DNA from: Psychrobacter aquaticus CMS 56
GTDB lineage: Bacteria; Pseudomonadota; Gammaproteobacteria; Pseudomonadales; Moraxellaceae
Reading direction: 5' to 3'
DNA length: 64,000 bases
NCBI RefSeq assembly: GCF_000471625.1
Contig: NZ_AUSW01000034.1
Coordinates: 186,001-250,000 of the forward strand
The position numbers and the translations under genes were made by a program. The notes under the pieces are model-generated. The model was given only the letters and a program-made list of their open reading frames with translations, did not search any database and had not been told where the DNA came from. This document shows, piece by piece, positions 27,399 through 38,372 of this stretch. Position 1 is the stretch's first letter. Each line of letters opens with the position of its first letter.

Positions 27399-28994
27399 TT
27401 ATATCATGCTCAACGCTCTATCTATAGCTTGTTGCCACTTATAAAGATGCGCCTGACGCATATCGGCAGACATGGTGGCTTCAAAAACTCGTTCGACTTG
27501 CCATGAGGCTTGCATCGTTGCTTCATCGTATAGACCTGTTTTCAACCCAGCAAGTAACGCAGCACCTTTGGCGGTGACTTCTGTATCTTTTGGACGCAGT
27601 ACTGGCACATCCAGCAAATCTGCCTGAAACTGCATAAGTAAGTCATTATTAGCCGCCCCACCATCCACTCTCAGTTCGGTGAGTGGATGAGGACTGTCTT
27701 TTTGCATAGCGATCAGTACGTCATAGGTTTGATAGGCAATCGCTTCTAAAGCCGCTCGCGCAATATGGGCTTTGGTGGTGCCACGGCTCATTCCCGTAAT
27801 ACTCGCGCTGATATCCGAGCGCCAATAAGGAGCACCAAGCCCTGTAAATGCAGGCAACAGGACTACCTCGCCACTACTATCGACTTGCCGTGCCAAATGC
27901 TCAACCTCACCGCTTTGTTGAATCATACCCAGATTATCGCGCAGCCACTGGACAATGGCACCTGCCATAAACACACTGCCTTCTAAGGCATAAGTAACTT
28001 CCTTTTTTGGTGGTTGTAACATGCGTCGTCCTGATTGGACGATTTGATCAAATGAGAGACTCTCTGGACGAGTTGACTCAGATTTTCGTTGCCAAGCGAT
28101 GGTAGTCAATAGTTTATGCGCACTGAGTTTGGGTTTTTGGCCAATATTCATCAGCATAAAACAACCTGTGCCATATGTATTTTTGGCCATGCCTGCATCG
28201 AGACAACCTTGTCCAAACAGCGCCGCTTGCTGGTCGCCTAATACCGCATGAATAGGAATCTGTTTGGCAAACAATCCTTTTTTGGTTTTCCCAAAATCAC
28301 CATCAGAAGGCAAAACTTTAGGCAACATCCCCATCGGTATCGCAAAAAGAGCGCACAAGTCTTCTGACCACGCCATTTTATGGATGTCATACAACAAAGT
28401 ACGAGAAGCATTGGTCACATCAATGACATGCTCGCCACCTGTAAGCTTGTATATAAGCCAACTGTCTATGGTACCGACCGCTATTTCGCCTTTGTTGGCG
28501 CGCGTACGCCATTTGGGATTGTGTTCTAGCAGCCAAGCGATTTTGCTGGCGCTAAAATACGGATCTAAGCGTAAGCCTGTGATACGTTGTATGTCACTTG
28601 CTATGTCGTCCTGATTGCCATTATTGATGCTGGTAGGAATCTCAGTCGCAAGGGTTTTGCAATAGCTTGCGGTGCGTCTGTCTTGCCAAATGATGGCAGG
28701 TGCTAAAGGTTTGCCCGTTTGTTTATCCCAAATAACAATGGACTCTCGCTGATTGGTAATCGCAATACTGTTAACATCGGTAGCGAGTAGCCCTGCTTGG
28801 TTAATCACATCATGGGCACAACTGATTTGAGTTTGCCAAATTTGCTGCGCGTCTTGTTCAACAAAATCTGCTTGTGGCGTTTTTAAAGTCGTCGGCTGCT
28901 GTGCCATTTTAATTGGACGCGCATGATCATCGTACAATATCGCTCGACTTGACGTTGTCCCTTGGTCTAAAGCCAAAATATATCCTGTCATCAC
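27399..28994 (-). CDS. glpK: Glycerol kinase
   Basis: 531 aa, FGGY-family ATP:glycerol 3-phosphotransferase. The N-terminal phosphate-binding loop ALDQGTTSSRAILYD starts at about residue 8. The substrate signature region SIAITNQRES follows near 80, and the second FGGY motif (LRVDGGAANNDLLMQFQADLL) lies near 440. Its length is slightly above the usual ~500, from a lysine/arginine-rich insert near 300-325 (WQRKSESTRPES). GGATGTGAG precedes the ATG. No glpF or glpD is adjacent, so glycerol uptake must be encoded elsewhere. Confidence 0.95.
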   Translation of the reverse strand: MMTGYILALDQGTTSSRAILYDDHARPIKMAQQPTTLKTPQADFVEQDAQQIWQTQISCAHDVINQAGLLATDVNSIAITNQRESIVIWDKQTGKPLAPAIIWQDRRTASYCKTLATEIPTSINNGNQDDIASDIQRITGLRLDPYFSASKIAWLLEHNPKWRTRANKGEIAVGTIDSWLIYKLTGGEHVIDVTNASRTLLYDIHKMAWSEDLCALFAIPMGMLPKVLPSDGDFGKTKKGLFAKQIPIHAVLGDQQAALFGQGCLDAGMAKNTYGTGCFMLMNIGQKPKLSAHKLLTTIAWQRKSESTRPESLSFDQIVQSGRRMLQPPKKEVTYALEGSVFMAGAIVQWLRDNLGMIQQSGEVEHLARQVDSSGEVVLLPAFTGLGAPYWRSDISASITGMSRGTTKAHIARAALEAIAYQTYDVLIAMQKDSPHPLTELRVDGGAANNDLLMQFQADLLDVPVLRPKDTEVTAKGAALLAGLKTGLYDEATMQASWQVERVFEATMSADMRQAHLYKWQQAIDRALSMI

Positions 28995-29202
28995 TCACAT
29001 CCTATCTTATTTCAGTCATTTGAACTTTGTAACTATCTACTGACGCTTATATCAATGCCGCCGAGATTCGATTGCCGACTTTGTATACTGAATGATAATT
29101 TTATATTAAAAATCGTAGGGTAGGTGAATAAGCGCTTATACTGGTTATCATACAACTACTGATAACCTTACTATTACTAATTTTATTGCGAATAACTGTT
29201 TT

Positions 29203-30066
29203 ATGAAAAAAATGACTTCCAAATCGATAAGTTGGCTGAAGACCTTACTAGAAGCGTGGCGTATAGCAAATAGTTCTAATATTTGGGCACATTGTGCGAG
29301 CGTGGGGTTTTTTGGTTTTTTGTCCATTTTTCCAGTAATGGCTGTGTTTGTGCTACTTTATGGTCTAGCGTTTTCGCCCGCTGAGATGTACGAGCAGATC
29401 TCATTTTTGCGCGCCTTTATACCTGATACTGTGTATGAAGTCCTTAATTCACGCTTAAGCGAGTTGGTCTCTAACACTGCATCCGCATTAACTTTCAGCC
29501 TTATTGTATCGAGCTTGCTCGCTCTTTATGCTGGCGCTAAAGGTATCAAGTCTTTAATCATTCTTATCAATCTTGCCTTTCATATCACTCAAGAGCGCGG
29601 CTTGATACAGAGCACAATTCGAGCAGTTGGTTTGACCTTTGCAGCGATAGTGGTTTTGATCATAGCGATCTCTTCTATCGCTGTTATTCCTTTAATAGCG
29701 GCTTATTTCCCTTTCCCTCAAGTGGCTAAGACGATTGCGCTTTGGAGCAGATGGCCAATATTGGCTGGTATCATATTCTCAAGCTTTTTAGGTCTATATC
29801 GTCTAGCCCCAAACCGTGATGCCATAGCGTTAAAACAATTGATGCCAGGCGCAGCTTTGGCGACTATTCTTTGGATCATATTGTCTGCCCTGTTTTCGAT
29901 TTATGTACAAAATTTCAATAATTATAGCGCTGAATTTGGCGCGCTTTCAGCCGCCGTGGTGATTATGCTTTGGCTTTATTATTCAGCCTTTATCGTAGCC
30001 TTTGGTGCTATTTTTAATTCTGAAGCAATAGAGAACGCCAAGCCTTGCGCCATTCGAGTGTACTAG
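29203..30066 (+). CDS. YihY/BrkB-family inner-membrane protein
   Basis: 287 aa with about six predicted transmembrane helices (for example SVGFFGFLSIFPVMAVFVLL at about 30-50 and a C-terminal AAVVIMLWLYYSAFIVAFGA). It matches the conserved layout of the YihY/virulence-factor-BrkB family, once misnamed RNase BN. The function of the family is unsettled; a transport or envelope role is likely. The gene is isolated, transcribed towards sthA, with a shared bidirectional terminator between them. Confidence 0.88.
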   Translation: MKKMTSKSISWLKTLLEAWRIANSSNIWAHCASVGFFGFLSIFPVMAVFVLLYGLAFSPAEMYEQISFLRAFIPDTVYEVLNSRLSELVSNTASALTFSLIVSSLLALYAGAKGIKSLIILINLAFHITQERGLIQSTIRAVGLTFAAIVVLIIAISSIAVIPLIAAYFPFPQVAKTIALWSRWPILAGIIFSSFLGLYRLAPNRDAIALKQLMPGAALATILWIILSALFSIYVQNFNNYSAEFGALSAAVVIMLWLYYSAFIVAFGAIFNSEAIENAKPCAIRVY

Positions 30067-30114
30067 AGCGCATTTGCCCCAATCTTGGTCACCGACTAGG
30101 GTGACGAAGTATAC

Positions 30115-30150
30115 AAAAAAAGCGCCTACTGGTGTTGTAGACGCTTTTTC
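30115..30150. terminator. Bidirectional terminator between yihY-like gene and sthA
   Basis: Stem AAAAAGCGCCTAC (30117-30129) with GTAGACGCTTTTT (30137-30149), 7-base loop, A and T tracts built into the arms. Confidence 0.88.
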
Positions 30151-30181
30151 TATTCACAGTACCCTATAAACATTTTATAAA

Positions 30182-31834
30182 TTAAAACACTCGATTCAAG
30201 CCGTTCAATGCCGCCACGCGGTAAGCTTCTGCCATCGTTGGATAATTGAATGTGGTATTGACAAAATACTCAAGCGTATTATTACTCTTACATTTCATCA
30301 CTGCTTGTCCAATGTGAATAATCTCTGACGCATGATTGCCGTAGCAATGGATACCTAATATCTCTAACGTCTCACGGTGGAATAGTATTTTTAGAACGCC
30401 AGTACGCTCACCGATGATTTGCGCACGAGCAAGATGCTTGAAGAATGCTTGTCCCACTTCATAAGGCACTTTTTCATCCGTCAGCTCTTGCTCAGTTTTA
30501 CCAATACACGATATTTCAGGAATCGTATAAATACCAGTCGGGACACTTGATACTGGCTCAGCATCGCTATCACCCACCATAAAGGCGGCGGCACAGCGCC
30601 CTTGGTCGTAAGCTGCAGATGCGAGCGACGGCCAACCGATAACATCACCAGCGGCATAAATGTTGTCGATCTCAGTACGATAGGTGTCGTCAACTTTTAA
30701 TTGGCCACGGCTATTGGCTTTAAGACCGATGGCGTCTAAGTTTAGACTTTCCGTATTACCCGAGCGTCCATTTGACCAAAGAATGGCATCAGATTTGATT
30801 TTTTTACCACTTTTGAGGTGTAAAATCACATAATCATCATGAGTTTCAAGGTGATCAATCTCTTCATTGCTGCGGATAAGGACACCAAATTGTCTAAAAT
30901 CGTGGGCGATAGCATCACTGATTTCACTATCTAAATAACTGAGTAGCTGATCTTGGTTATTGATCAAATCAACTTTGTAACCAAGCCCTGTAAAGATAGA
31001 GGCATACTCACAACCAATCACGCCAGCACCATAAATGATGATTTTTTTGACGATATAGTCCATTTGTAGGATTTTATCAGAGTCAAACACACGTGGATGA
31101 TTAAAATCTAAAATGTCAGGACGATATGGGCGGCTACCAACAGTCACAATGGCTTTGTTAAAGGTAATGGTCTCAAAAACATTGTCATCGGTTTCGATAC
31201 GTAAAGTATGGTTGTCGATAAAACTTGCCCAACCTTGAATAACTTCAATACGGTTACGTTCATAAAAACGTGTGTGAGTATTTACCTGACGGCGTATCAC
31301 TTGACGGGCATTGGCCAGTACACTATTTAGAGGTACTTGCTTATATTCCATCGCCTTGGTGAACATAGGGTCACGGCGAAAGTTAATTAAGTTAAATACT
31401 GATTGGCGCAGCGCTTTACTTGGAATGGTACCCACATGAGTAGAGTTACCACCTACTTGGTCACGCGGATCAACGACGACCACTCTTTTACCAGACTTGG
31501 TCAGCTTCATCGCAGCAGCTTCACCAGCAGGGCCTGCACCTAAAACAACAGCATCATACTCATACTCGTGATCGTCACTTTTTAAACGGCGCGAATCTTT
31601 AGCAAAACCAGATTTGATGTCAATACGGATATCATCGAGCGGATTGATGAGATCGGGGTGATGCATGACATCATCAGTGACTTGCTCATGAGTCTGCTCA
31701 ATTTTTTGTTTTTCACTTTGAGCTTCAGTGTGCTCAGGACTGGGCACACGACCACTCTCTTTATTCGATACTTCAGTATGAGTATCCTCATCGATATTAT
31801 TAGTTGCGTCACTTGCTTTTTTACTTACCATCAT
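30182..31834 (-). CDS. sthA: Soluble NAD(P)+ transhydrogenase with long N-terminal extension
   Basis: 550 aa, FAD-dependent pyridine nucleotide transhydrogenase that balances NADPH and NADH. The dinucleotide-binding [11 protein letters not shown] lies at 98-108, the redox-loop region [16 protein letters not shown] at 128-143, the second NAD-binding motif [16 protein letters not shown] near 270, and the C-terminal dimerisation domain with [15 protein letters not shown]. The family usually has ~465 residues. Here ~90 extra polar, acidic residues precede the FAD domain. The loop that carries Cys in classic disulfide reductases (and one Cys in E. coli SthA) has Ser131 and Thr132, as expected for a non-thiol mechanism. 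AGAGGA precedes the ATGATG start. Confidence 0.92.
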   Translation of the reverse strand: MMVSKKASDATNNIDEDTHTEVSNKESGRVPSPEHTEAQSEKQKIEQTHEQVTDDVMHHPDLINPLDDIRIDIKSGFAKDSRRLKSDDHEYEYDAVVLGAGPAGEAAAMKLTKSGKRVVVVDPRDQVGGNSTHVGTIPSKALRQSVFNLINFRRDPMFTKAMEYKQVPLNSVLANARQVIRRQVNTHTRFYERNRIEVIQGWASFIDNHTLRIETDDNVFETITFNKAIVTVGSRPYRPDILDFNHPRVFDSDKILQMDYIVKKIIIYGAGVIGCEYASIFTGLGYKVDLINNQDQLLSYLDSEISDAIAHDFRQFGVLIRSNEEIDHLETHDDYVILHLKSGKKIKSDAILWSNGRSGNTESLNLDAIGLKANSRGQLKVDDTYRTEIDNIYAAGDVIGWPSLASAAYDQGRCAAAFMVGDSDAEPVSSVPTGIYTIPEISCIGKTEQELTDEKVPYEVGQAFFKHLARAQIIGERTGVLKILFHRETLEILGIHCYGNHASEIIHIGQAVMKCKSNNTLEYFVNTTFNYPTMAEAYRVAALNGLNRVF

Positions 31835-31983
31835 GTCCTCTTTATGCGTATTTATTTATCGTTTAAACCAATAAGTGAATTTATACATAGATGAGTCGAA
31901 ATTGTAATACTAAGGTATGCTCACCATACGTTTTGACACTATATTATATTTCGCAATACTCAATCAGTTGTTATTGTCCTTTA

Positions 31984-32880
31984 TCAACCAATACGGCGCT
32001 TAAGACCTGTCATCTGCAAAATACGCGTGGCGATTTCTTCAACAGACATCTCAGACACATCTAGGCTTGAAATACCATGGGTAATATAAATCCCTTGTAT
32101 CGCGCGCTGCTCTTGCTGACATTGTTGATAGCTCGAATACCGACTGCCTGCGCGGCGTTCTTGACGAATTTTTACCAAACGATCAGTATCAATCAGTAGA
32201 CCAAATAGCTTGTCTTTGTGCGCGCGTAATGCTTTTGGCAATTGATTGTCATACAAGTCATCCTCGGTCAAAGGATAATTGGCGGCGCGAATACCAAATT
32301 GTAACGCTAAATATAATGAAGTTGGCGTTTTGCCGGAGCGAGATACCCCAATCAAAATAATATCTGCCGCATCATAATGACGAGTACGCGCACCATCGTC
32401 ATTGTCTAAGGCAAAATGAACTGCGTCGATACGTTCTTTATAAGTCTCAGAATCAACGTCATCATGCGCATGACCTGAGTGGCCATCTGGCTCCACTCCC
32501 GTCTCTTCTGCAACACGCCCAATCAAACCCTCATACATGTCTAAATTACAGCTTTCTGCCGAGTTGATTTTTTCACGAATTTCAGGATTTACAATAGTAT
32601 CAAACACCAGAGGCAAAAAACCATCCCGTTGATAGGCCATATTAATTTGCTCAACTGCCTCTTCAGCGCGCTCCAAACTGTCCACATAGGGCAACACTCT
32701 TGTCTCAAAAGGTACCGAAGCAAATTGGCTCAAGATAGCACGTCCGAGCGTCTCAGCAGTAATCGCTGTGCCGTCTGAAATAAAGAACGCGGTTCTAATG
32801 GCTTGCGAGCTGTCTGAATTTAGAGCATTGCGATTTTGAATAGTAGGATTCACTTGTTCCGCTGGATTGCTTGAGTACAT
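31984..32880 (-). CDS. ppsR: PEP synthase regulatory kinase/pyrophosphorylase
   Basis: 298 aa (DUF299 family). It inactivates PEP synthase by ADP-dependent phosphorylation of an active-site Thr and reactivates it by Pi-dependent dephosphorylation. The N-terminal signature AFFISDGTAITAETLGRAIL starts at about 31, and the P-loop-like GVSRSGKTPTS is at 178-188. Both are intact. There is a ~28-residue variable N-terminal extension and a His/Asp-rich insert near 132-145. GAGGTG precedes the ATG. It is divergent from ppsA, its substrate, across 446 bp. Confidence 0.94.
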   Translation of the reverse strand: MYSSNPAEQVNPTIQNRNALNSDSSQAIRTAFFISDGTAITAETLGRAILSQFASVPFETRVLPYVDSLERAEEAVEQINMAYQRDGFLPLVFDTIVNPEIREKINSAESCNLDMYEGLIGRVAEETGVEPDGHSGHAHDDVDSETYKERIDAVHFALDNDDGARTRHYDAADIILIGVSRSGKTPTSLYLALQFGIRAANYPLTEDDLYDNQLPKALRAHKDKLFGLLIDTDRLVKIRQERRAGSRYSSYQQCQQEQRAIQGIYITHGISSLDVSEMSVEEIATRILQMTGLKRRIG

Positions 32881-33326
32881 AACGTTGGCACCTCGATTGA
32901 AAACACAATAGTAACCTTTATTTAGCGCTTTATTTTAATCTATCTTTGGCTGATTGAACGCATAATGTGGCATTTGATATAAGTACTAAGATTGGATACT
33001 TATTAAAATAAGAGAGTTACATAATGAAAAATCTCTTCTATCTATGGTCTACATTATACGCATAATGGAGATCTAATAGAAATTAATGTTACAGGCGTAC
33101 ACTTAGAAACCAACACTGTTTTTGGTCTCGCCATTTCGATTGAGCGTTATTTTACAGACGTTCTACTAATAAAAAATTGCGATGATCTCTACAAGTTATG
33201 TAGCAAACTCGACAATTTGTATATTTTTAACAAGTTTTTTGGTTAAACTCCTCGAAATCCTCTTAATATGGCGGTATAATTCACCGTTATAATCTTTACT
33301 AAATAACCTTATTTTCTGGAGTTATC
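32881..33326. promoter_or_regulatory. Divergent ppsR/ppsA control region
   Basis: 446 bp without a gene. Near ppsA there are two overlapping-range -10-like hexamers TATAAT at 33275-33280 and 33288-33293, with no strong -35 match, suggesting an activator-dependent or weak promoter. No recognisable operator repeat was identified. Confidence 0.4.
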
Positions 33327-35711
33327 ATGGCAGCGCAATCTACAGCACTTGTAATCAATCTTGATCAGCTAGGAAAAGACGACATTGAGATGGTCGGTGG
33401 CAAAAATGCCTCACTTGGTGAGATGATCAGCCATCTTTCTGATTTAGGCGTTAGTGTTCCAGGCGGCTTTGCCACCACTTCAAATGCATTCAACCGTTTT
33501 TTGACCGAAACGGGCTTACTTGACAAAATCAACAGTGAGCTAAAAACATTAGATGTGAATGATGTTAATAAGCTTGCAGTCACTGGTAAAAAGATCCGTA
33601 CTTGGATTATTGAGCAAGAACTGCCAAAAGATCTTGAACAAGAAGTGCGTCAGTCATTTGAAACCATGAGTGGCGGCGAAGATATCGCTGTTGCTGTACG
33701 TTCTTCTGCAACTGCTGAAGATTTGCCAGATGCATCATTTGCCGGTCAACAAGAAACGTTCTTGAACATTCGCGGTATTGATAACGTCCTAATTGCTATT
33801 AAAGAAGTATTTGCCTCACTATATAACGACCGCGCCATCTCTTACCGTGTTCATAAAGGTTTTGAGCATGAAGGCGTTGCCCTATCTGCTGCGGTACAGC
33901 GCATGGTACGTTCAGAAACTGGCGCGGCGGGCGTTATGTTTACGCTAGATACCGAAAGCGGCTTTGACCAAGTGGTTTTCATCACATCAAGCTACGGCCT
34001 AGGTGAAATGGTTGTACAGGGTGCGGTAAACCCAGATGAATTCTACATCTCAAAACGTCTACTAGCCGATGGTAAACCTTCTGTTATCCGCCGTAATCTC
34101 GGTAGTAAGCATAAGAAGATGATCTACGGTGACGAAGGCAGCACTGCCAAATCAGTCAAAACGGTCGATGTTGAAAAACAAGATCGTATGCAGTTCTCTT
34201 TATCTACTGAAGAGCTGACGTCACTTGCCAAGCAAGCGGTAACGATTGAAAAGCATTATGGCCAAGCGATGGACATCGAATGGGCAAAAGATGGTGATAC
34301 TAACGAGATCTTTATCGTTCAAGCGCGTCCAGAAACGGTTAAGAGCCGTCAAGACAGTAATGTCATGGAACGTTATATCATCGATACCACTAATGCCAAA
34401 GTATTGTGTGAAGGTCGCTCAATCGGTCAGCGTATCGGTTCAGGTAAAGTACGTATCGTTAGTAATTTGAACGAGATGGACAAGGTACAAGAAGGCGATG
34501 TACTCGTATCAGACATGACTGATCCGGATTGGGAGCCAGTTATGAAGCGTGCTTCTGCCATCATCACTAACCGCGGCGGCCGTACTTGTCATGCTGCAAT
34601 TATTGCTCGTGAGCTTGGCGTACCTGCTATCGTTGGTTGTGGTAATGCCACTGAGCTATTGGTTGATGGTCAAGACGTGACTGCCTCTTGTGCTGAAGGT
34701 GACACTGGCTTTATCTATGAGAGTCAGATTGATTTTGAAGTACAGACCAACTCTGTTGAGTCTATGCCAGAACTTGCATTCAAAGTCATGATGAACGTTG
34801 GTAACCCAGATCGCGCCTTCTCATTCACGCAAATGCCAAACGAAGGTATTGGTCTTGCGCGTCTAGAATTCATCATCAACCGTATGATTGGTGTGCATCC
34901 AAAAGCATTGCTAAACATGAACAGCTTGCCACGTGAGATTTCACAAGCCATCAATGAGCGTATCGCTGGTTATGCCTCTCCCGTTGACTTCTACGTTGAT
35001 AAATTGGTCGAAGGTATCTCAACGTTAGCTGTTGCCTTTATGGATCAACCTGTTATCGTTCGTATGTCAGATTTTAAATCAAACGAATATGCTAACTTGC
35101 TCGGCGGTAAATTATACGAGCCATCAGAAGAAAACCCAATGCTGGGCTTCCGCGGTGCTAGCCGTTATGTGTCTGATAACTTCCGTGACTGCTTTGAGCT
35201 TGAGTGCAAAGCGCTCAAACGTGTACGTGATGAGATGGGCTTGACCAATGTCGAGATTATGATTCCATTCGTACGTACGGTTGACGAAGCAGCACAAGTA
35301 ATCGAATTACTGGCGAAAAACGGCCTAAAACGCGGTGAGAACGGTCTACGTGTCATTATGATGTGTGAGCTACCAACCAATGCTTTGCTAGCAGAAGAGT
35401 TCCTAGAGCACTTCGATGGCTTCTCAATTGGTTCTAACGATTTGACTCAGTTAACCCTTGGTCTTGATCGTGACTCAGGTATCGTCTCTCATCTATTTGA
35501 CGAGCGTGACCCTGCCGTTAAGAAGCTATTGTCTATGGCAATCGACGCCTGCCGCAAACAAAACAAATACGTTGGTATTTGTGGTCAAGGTCCATCAGAT
35601 CATCCAGATCTTGCTTATTGGCTCATGGAGCAAGGCATCAGTTCGGTATCCTTGAATCCTGATTCAGTATTAGATACTTGGTTTTTCTTAGCGGGTGAAG
35701 AAGCGAAATAA
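33327..35711 (+). CDS. ppsA: Phosphoenolpyruvate synthase
   Basis: 794 aa. It makes PEP from pyruvate and ATP for gluconeogenesis. The ATP-grasp N-terminal domain includes [20 protein letters not shown] near 130. The phosphohistidine swivelling domain carries [18 protein letters not shown] with catalytic His422 and the neighbouring regulatory Thr420. The TIM-barrel C-terminal domain ends with the catalytic Cys region [12 protein letters not shown] near 752. GGAG lies 7 bases before the ATG. Full length. Regulated post-translationally by the divergent ppsR product. Confidence 0.96.
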   Translation: MAAQSTALVINLDQLGKDDIEMVGGKNASLGEMISHLSDLGVSVPGGFATTSNAFNRFLTETGLLDKINSELKTLDVNDVNKLAVTGKKIRTWIIEQELPKDLEQEVRQSFETMSGGEDIAVAVRSSATAEDLPDASFAGQQETFLNIRGIDNVLIAIKEVFASLYNDRAISYRVHKGFEHEGVALSAAVQRMVRSETGAAGVMFTLDTESGFDQVVFITSSYGLGEMVVQGAVNPDEFYISKRLLADGKPSVIRRNLGSKHKKMIYGDEGSTAKSVKTVDVEKQDRMQFSLSTEELTSLAKQAVTIEKHYGQAMDIEWAKDGDTNEIFIVQARPETVKSRQDSNVMERYIIDTTNAKVLCEGRSIGQRIGSGKVRIVSNLNEMDKVQEGDVLVSDMTDPDWEPVMKRASAIITNRGGRTCHAAIIARELGVPAIVGCGNATELLVDGQDVTASCAEGDTGFIYESQIDFEVQTNSVESMPELAFKVMMNVGNPDRAFSFTQMPNEGIGLARLEFIINRMIGVHPKALLNMNSLPREISQAINERIAGYASPVDFYVDKLVEGISTLAVAFMDQPVIVRMSDFKSNEYANLLGGKLYEPSEENPMLGFRGASRYVSDNFRDCFELECKALKRVRDEMGLTNVEIMIPFVRTVDEAAQVIELLAKNGLKRGENGLRVIMMCELPTNALLAEEFLEHFDGFSIGSNDLTQLTLGLDRDSGIVSHLFDERDPAVKKLLSMAIDACRKQNKYVGICGQGPSDHPDLAYWLMEQGISSVSLNPDSVLDTWFFLAGEEAK

Positions 35712-35763
35712 GCCATCACGTTAAGTCACAGCAATAATTCACACAGTCTAAAGCTACCGCTTT

Positions 35764-35796
35764 TAGGGTCTATTTGATTTTTTCAGATAGACCCTA
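35764..35796 (+). terminator. Hairpin downstream of ppsA, probable terminator
   Basis: TAGGGTCTATTTGA pairs with TCAGATAGACCCTA (13 of 14) around a T-rich loop. No T tract follows, so termination efficiency is uncertain. Confidence 0.55.
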
Positions 35797-35823
35797 ATAT
35801 AATGACTTAAGATATGACTAACT

Positions 35824-36807
35824 ATGCAGGCAATTATGCAGATTTTCCTTGCTCGAAATAACGTCCAAGCTGGTCCATACAATTTGGAGCAGCTTAATAT
35901 TATGCTGGCCTCTGGTGAAGTGTCACTAGATGATTTGATGTGGCATGAAGGCTTAGATCAATGGCAGCGCGTCGGTAATTTGACCAACAATCAAACGCTT
36001 TATCAACCGACTATTGCTAACAGACCTGAGGTGAATGACTCTATCATCAATAATGTGACTGTCTTTCCTGAAGACACAGCCACTAGTGCTAAAGATGGTA
36101 AGTCCGTATCACTAGATAGACTATATGGTAAGCCTGAGAACCCTAAAAATGTGAAAGCAGATATGACGACCAATCGTCATCAAACGCCGCACAATAACGT
36201 GTCACTGAACAAGTCCAGTCTTAAAAAAGCTACCACAGACAAAGATAAAGTCGTTGGCAATGTGGTACTTGCTCCTATCATGTCGCGAGTGCTAGCCACT
36301 GCCATTAATGGTTTATTGTATTTATTGGCAATTGTCCCATTAGTGCTGGCATTGACTAAAATGGATGTGGATTATACTAAGTTCCAAAACATCCAAGATA
36401 TGGACGCTGCTTATCAATACTCAATGACGCTAATGGAAAGCCTTCCTAGTAGTACATTGATGATGTCGCAAGTCATGGTCTTTGGTTTATTTGCGCTACA
36501 ACTGGTCTTTATCACGCTACGTGGTCAATCATTGGGTAAGCTACTTACTGGTATTCGTGTCGTGGATCAAACCACCCATCGTCTGCCATCATTTACCAAG
36601 CTTATCGGTGTGCGAACCTTGTTGCTTTTTATTATTTATAATTTGTTGTTCTCTTTCACCAGCTTCTTAGGATTTGTCATTATTGCTATCCATTATTACA
36701 TGGCCTCCAAAAGCCCTGAAAACATCGGTTGGCATGACAAACTTGCAAAAACGTTGGTTGTAAAAGCTGATAGCAGTCAATTGGTAAAAGAGCCAAAAAT
36801 AAAATAA
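35824..36807 (+). CDS. GYF_2-RDD membrane protein
   Basis: About 327 aa (or 323 from ATG 35836, MQIFLARNN). The N-terminal GYF_2-type domain (about 5-55) has YNLEQLNIMLASGEVSLDDLMWHEGLDQWQ, usually a protein-interaction module. A polar Asn/Lys-rich linker covers about 70-140. The RDD domain (about 150-320) has several membrane helices and begins APIMSRVLATAINGLLYLLA, with the Arg in SRVLA and a conserved GQSLGKLLTGIRVVD motif. RDD proteins are small membrane proteins of uncertain function, some proposed as cation antiporters. It stands alone between ppsA and the ribosomal-protein operon. Confidence 0.85.
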   Translation: MQAIMQIFLARNNVQAGPYNLEQLNIMLASGEVSLDDLMWHEGLDQWQRVGNLTNNQTLYQPTIANRPEVNDSIINNVTVFPEDTATSAKDGKSVSLDRLYGKPENPKNVKADMTTNRHQTPHNNVSLNKSSLKKATTDKDKVVGNVVLAPIMSRVLATAINGLLYLLAIVPLVLALTKMDVDYTKFQNIQDMDAAYQYSMTLMESLPSSTLMMSQVMVFGLFALQLVFITLRGQSLGKLLTGIRVVDQTTHRLPSFTKLIGVRTLLLFIIYNLLFSFTSFLGFVIIAIHYYMASKSPENIGWHDKLAKTLVVKADSSQLVKEPKIK

Positions 36808-37040
36808 CCTTCTTAAATAAAACAATCTTCTTTTAGCCACGTTTTTAATTTGGTTCATCATATATTTTATTAGCAGCACCTCAGTGATTAACCTTTGTGT
36901 TAATGATTAAGTACTGTTATAATACGGCGCTTTATAAACTAAGCTTATGCCCTGCTATATTTGCTCGGTATCTCGCTTACCTTATAAATCTCCTTGCTAT
37001 TAACATAGGGTTAATAGCTACTAATCCGTAAGGAGTCATA

Positions 37041-37445
37041 ATGCGACATTACGAACTGGTGTTACTTGTACACCCAGACCAAAGCGACCAAGTGGTCGGC
37101 ATGGTCGAGCGCTATATCAAGTTAGTTCAAGACAACAACGGCACTATCCATCGTTTAGAAGATTGGGGTCGTCGTCAACTGGCTTACCCAATCAACAAGA
37201 TTCACAAAGCTCATTACGTTCTTTTCAACATTGAAACTGACGGTGAGACTTTGGCTGAGCTTGAAGAGTTATTCCGTTATAACGACGCGATCATTCGTAG
37301 CCTAGTTATGCGCCGTGACGAAGCTGTCACTGAAGAGTCGCAGTTAGCCAAGAATGCCGATGAAAAACGCGCACGCAAAGCAACTACTCGTCGTCCAGAC
37401 AGTCGTGAAAACGATGGTGACGACAACGACAACAGTGAAGACTAA
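37041..37445 (+). CDS. rpsF: 30S ribosomal protein S6
   Basis: 134 aa, starting [18 protein letters not shown] and containing [17 protein letters not shown], the S6 signature. It binds S18 and 16S rRNA in the platform of the small subunit. The C-terminal ~35 residues are a charged tail ending in an Asp/Asn run, as in other S6 proteins that receive C-terminal glutamates. AAGGAG precedes the ATG. First gene of the rpsF-rpsR-rplI operon; no priB lies between rpsF and rpsR. Confidence 0.97.
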   Translation: MRHYELVLLVHPDQSDQVVGMVERYIKLVQDNNGTIHRLEDWGRRQLAYPINKIHKAHYVLFNIETDGETLAELEELFRYNDAIIRSLVMRRDEAVTEESQLAKNADEKRARKATTRRPDSRENDGDDNDNSED

Positions 37446-37461
37446 TTAAAGGAGAATACTC

Positions 37462-37692
37462 ATGGCACGTTTCTATCGCCGTCGCAAATTCTGCCGTTTC
37501 ACTGCTGAAGGCATCACTCACATCGATTATAAAGATGTTGAATTGCTAAAACAGTATATCAGTGATAATGGTAAAATCGTACCAAGCCGCATTACCGGTA
37601 CATCTACTAAGTATCAGCGTCAACTAGCGACTGCTATCAAGCAAGCTCGTTATTTATCGCTACTTCCATACACTGATAACCATCAAGGTTAA
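37462..37692 (+). CDS. rpsR: 30S ribosomal protein S18
   Basis: 76 aa, full length. It has the basic start [36 protein letters not shown] and a [11 protein letters not shown] ending. It is the partner of S6 and lies 16 bp after rpsF with its own GGAG site. Confidence 0.98.
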   Translation: MARFYRRRKFCRFTAEGITHIDYKDVELLKQYISDNGKIVPSRITGTSTKYQRQLATAIKQARYLSLLPYTDNHQG

Positions 37693-37712
37693 CCGTTAAC
37701 TAGGAATGACTC

Positions 37713-38222
37713 ATGCAAATTATTTTGTTACAGCGTATCGTCAACCTTGGTAAACTCGGTGAAACTGTCGATGTAAAACCAGGTTACGGACGTAACTTTC
37801 TTGTCCCACAGGGCAAAGCACTACCTGCAACTAAAGCTAACATTGAAAAGTTCGAAACACGTCGTGCCGAGCTCGAAGCTGAAGAAGCTAAAGAAGTTAG
37901 TATTGCTCAAGAACGTGCTGAAGCGTTAACTGACGTTAATGTTATTATGCGTGCTAAATCAGGTGACGAAGGCAAACTATTCGGCTCTATCGGTACTCGC
38001 GATATCGCTGAAGCATTGACTAACTCAGGTCTAGAAGTTGACCGTGCTGAAATCAAGCTTCCTGAAGGCACTTTACGTCAAATTGGCGAATACAATGTTG
38101 ATATTCAGCTACACCATGACGTTACCGCTACTATTCTAGTTACCATTCTTTCTGAAGATGGCGACAACGAAGAGTCAGCAGAAGAAGTTGAAGACGAAAA
38201 CGAAGATTATTCAGAAGAGTAA
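37713..38222 (+). CDS. rplI: 50S ribosomal protein L9 with acidic C-terminal tail
   Basis: 169 aa. The N-terminal rRNA-binding domain is typical ([33 protein letters not shown]). A long helix connects it to the C-terminal domain ([21 protein letters not shown] region and [13 protein letters not shown]). L9 usually has ~148-150 residues; here ~20 extra residues are almost all Asp/Glu. It is the last gene of the operon, followed by a terminator. Confidence 0.96.
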   Translation: MQIILLQRIVNLGKLGETVDVKPGYGRNFLVPQGKALPATKANIEKFETRRAELEAEEAKEVSIAQERAEALTDVNVIMRAKSGDEGKLFGSIGTRDIAEALTNSGLEVDRAEIKLPEGTLRQIGEYNVDIQLHHDVTATILVTILSEDGDNEESAEEVEDENEDYSEE

Positions 38223-38247
38223 TTTTTTGAATATTTAGATTTAGTCT

Positions 38248-38283
38248 AAAAAGGCCAGTAACGTCATGTTGCTGGCTTTTTTT
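38248..38283 (+). terminator. Terminator of rpsF-rpsR-rplI
   Basis: AAAAAGGCCAGTAAC, loop GTCAT, GTTGCTGGCTTTTTT; a strong stem with a T run. Confidence 0.9.
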
Positions 38284-38372
38284 ATGTCTATATTTTACCT
38301 GTAAATCATATTCAAGCCACTATAAAATCAATAAAATGTAACTGTGCGCACTTTTAAAACAGTCAAATTATA

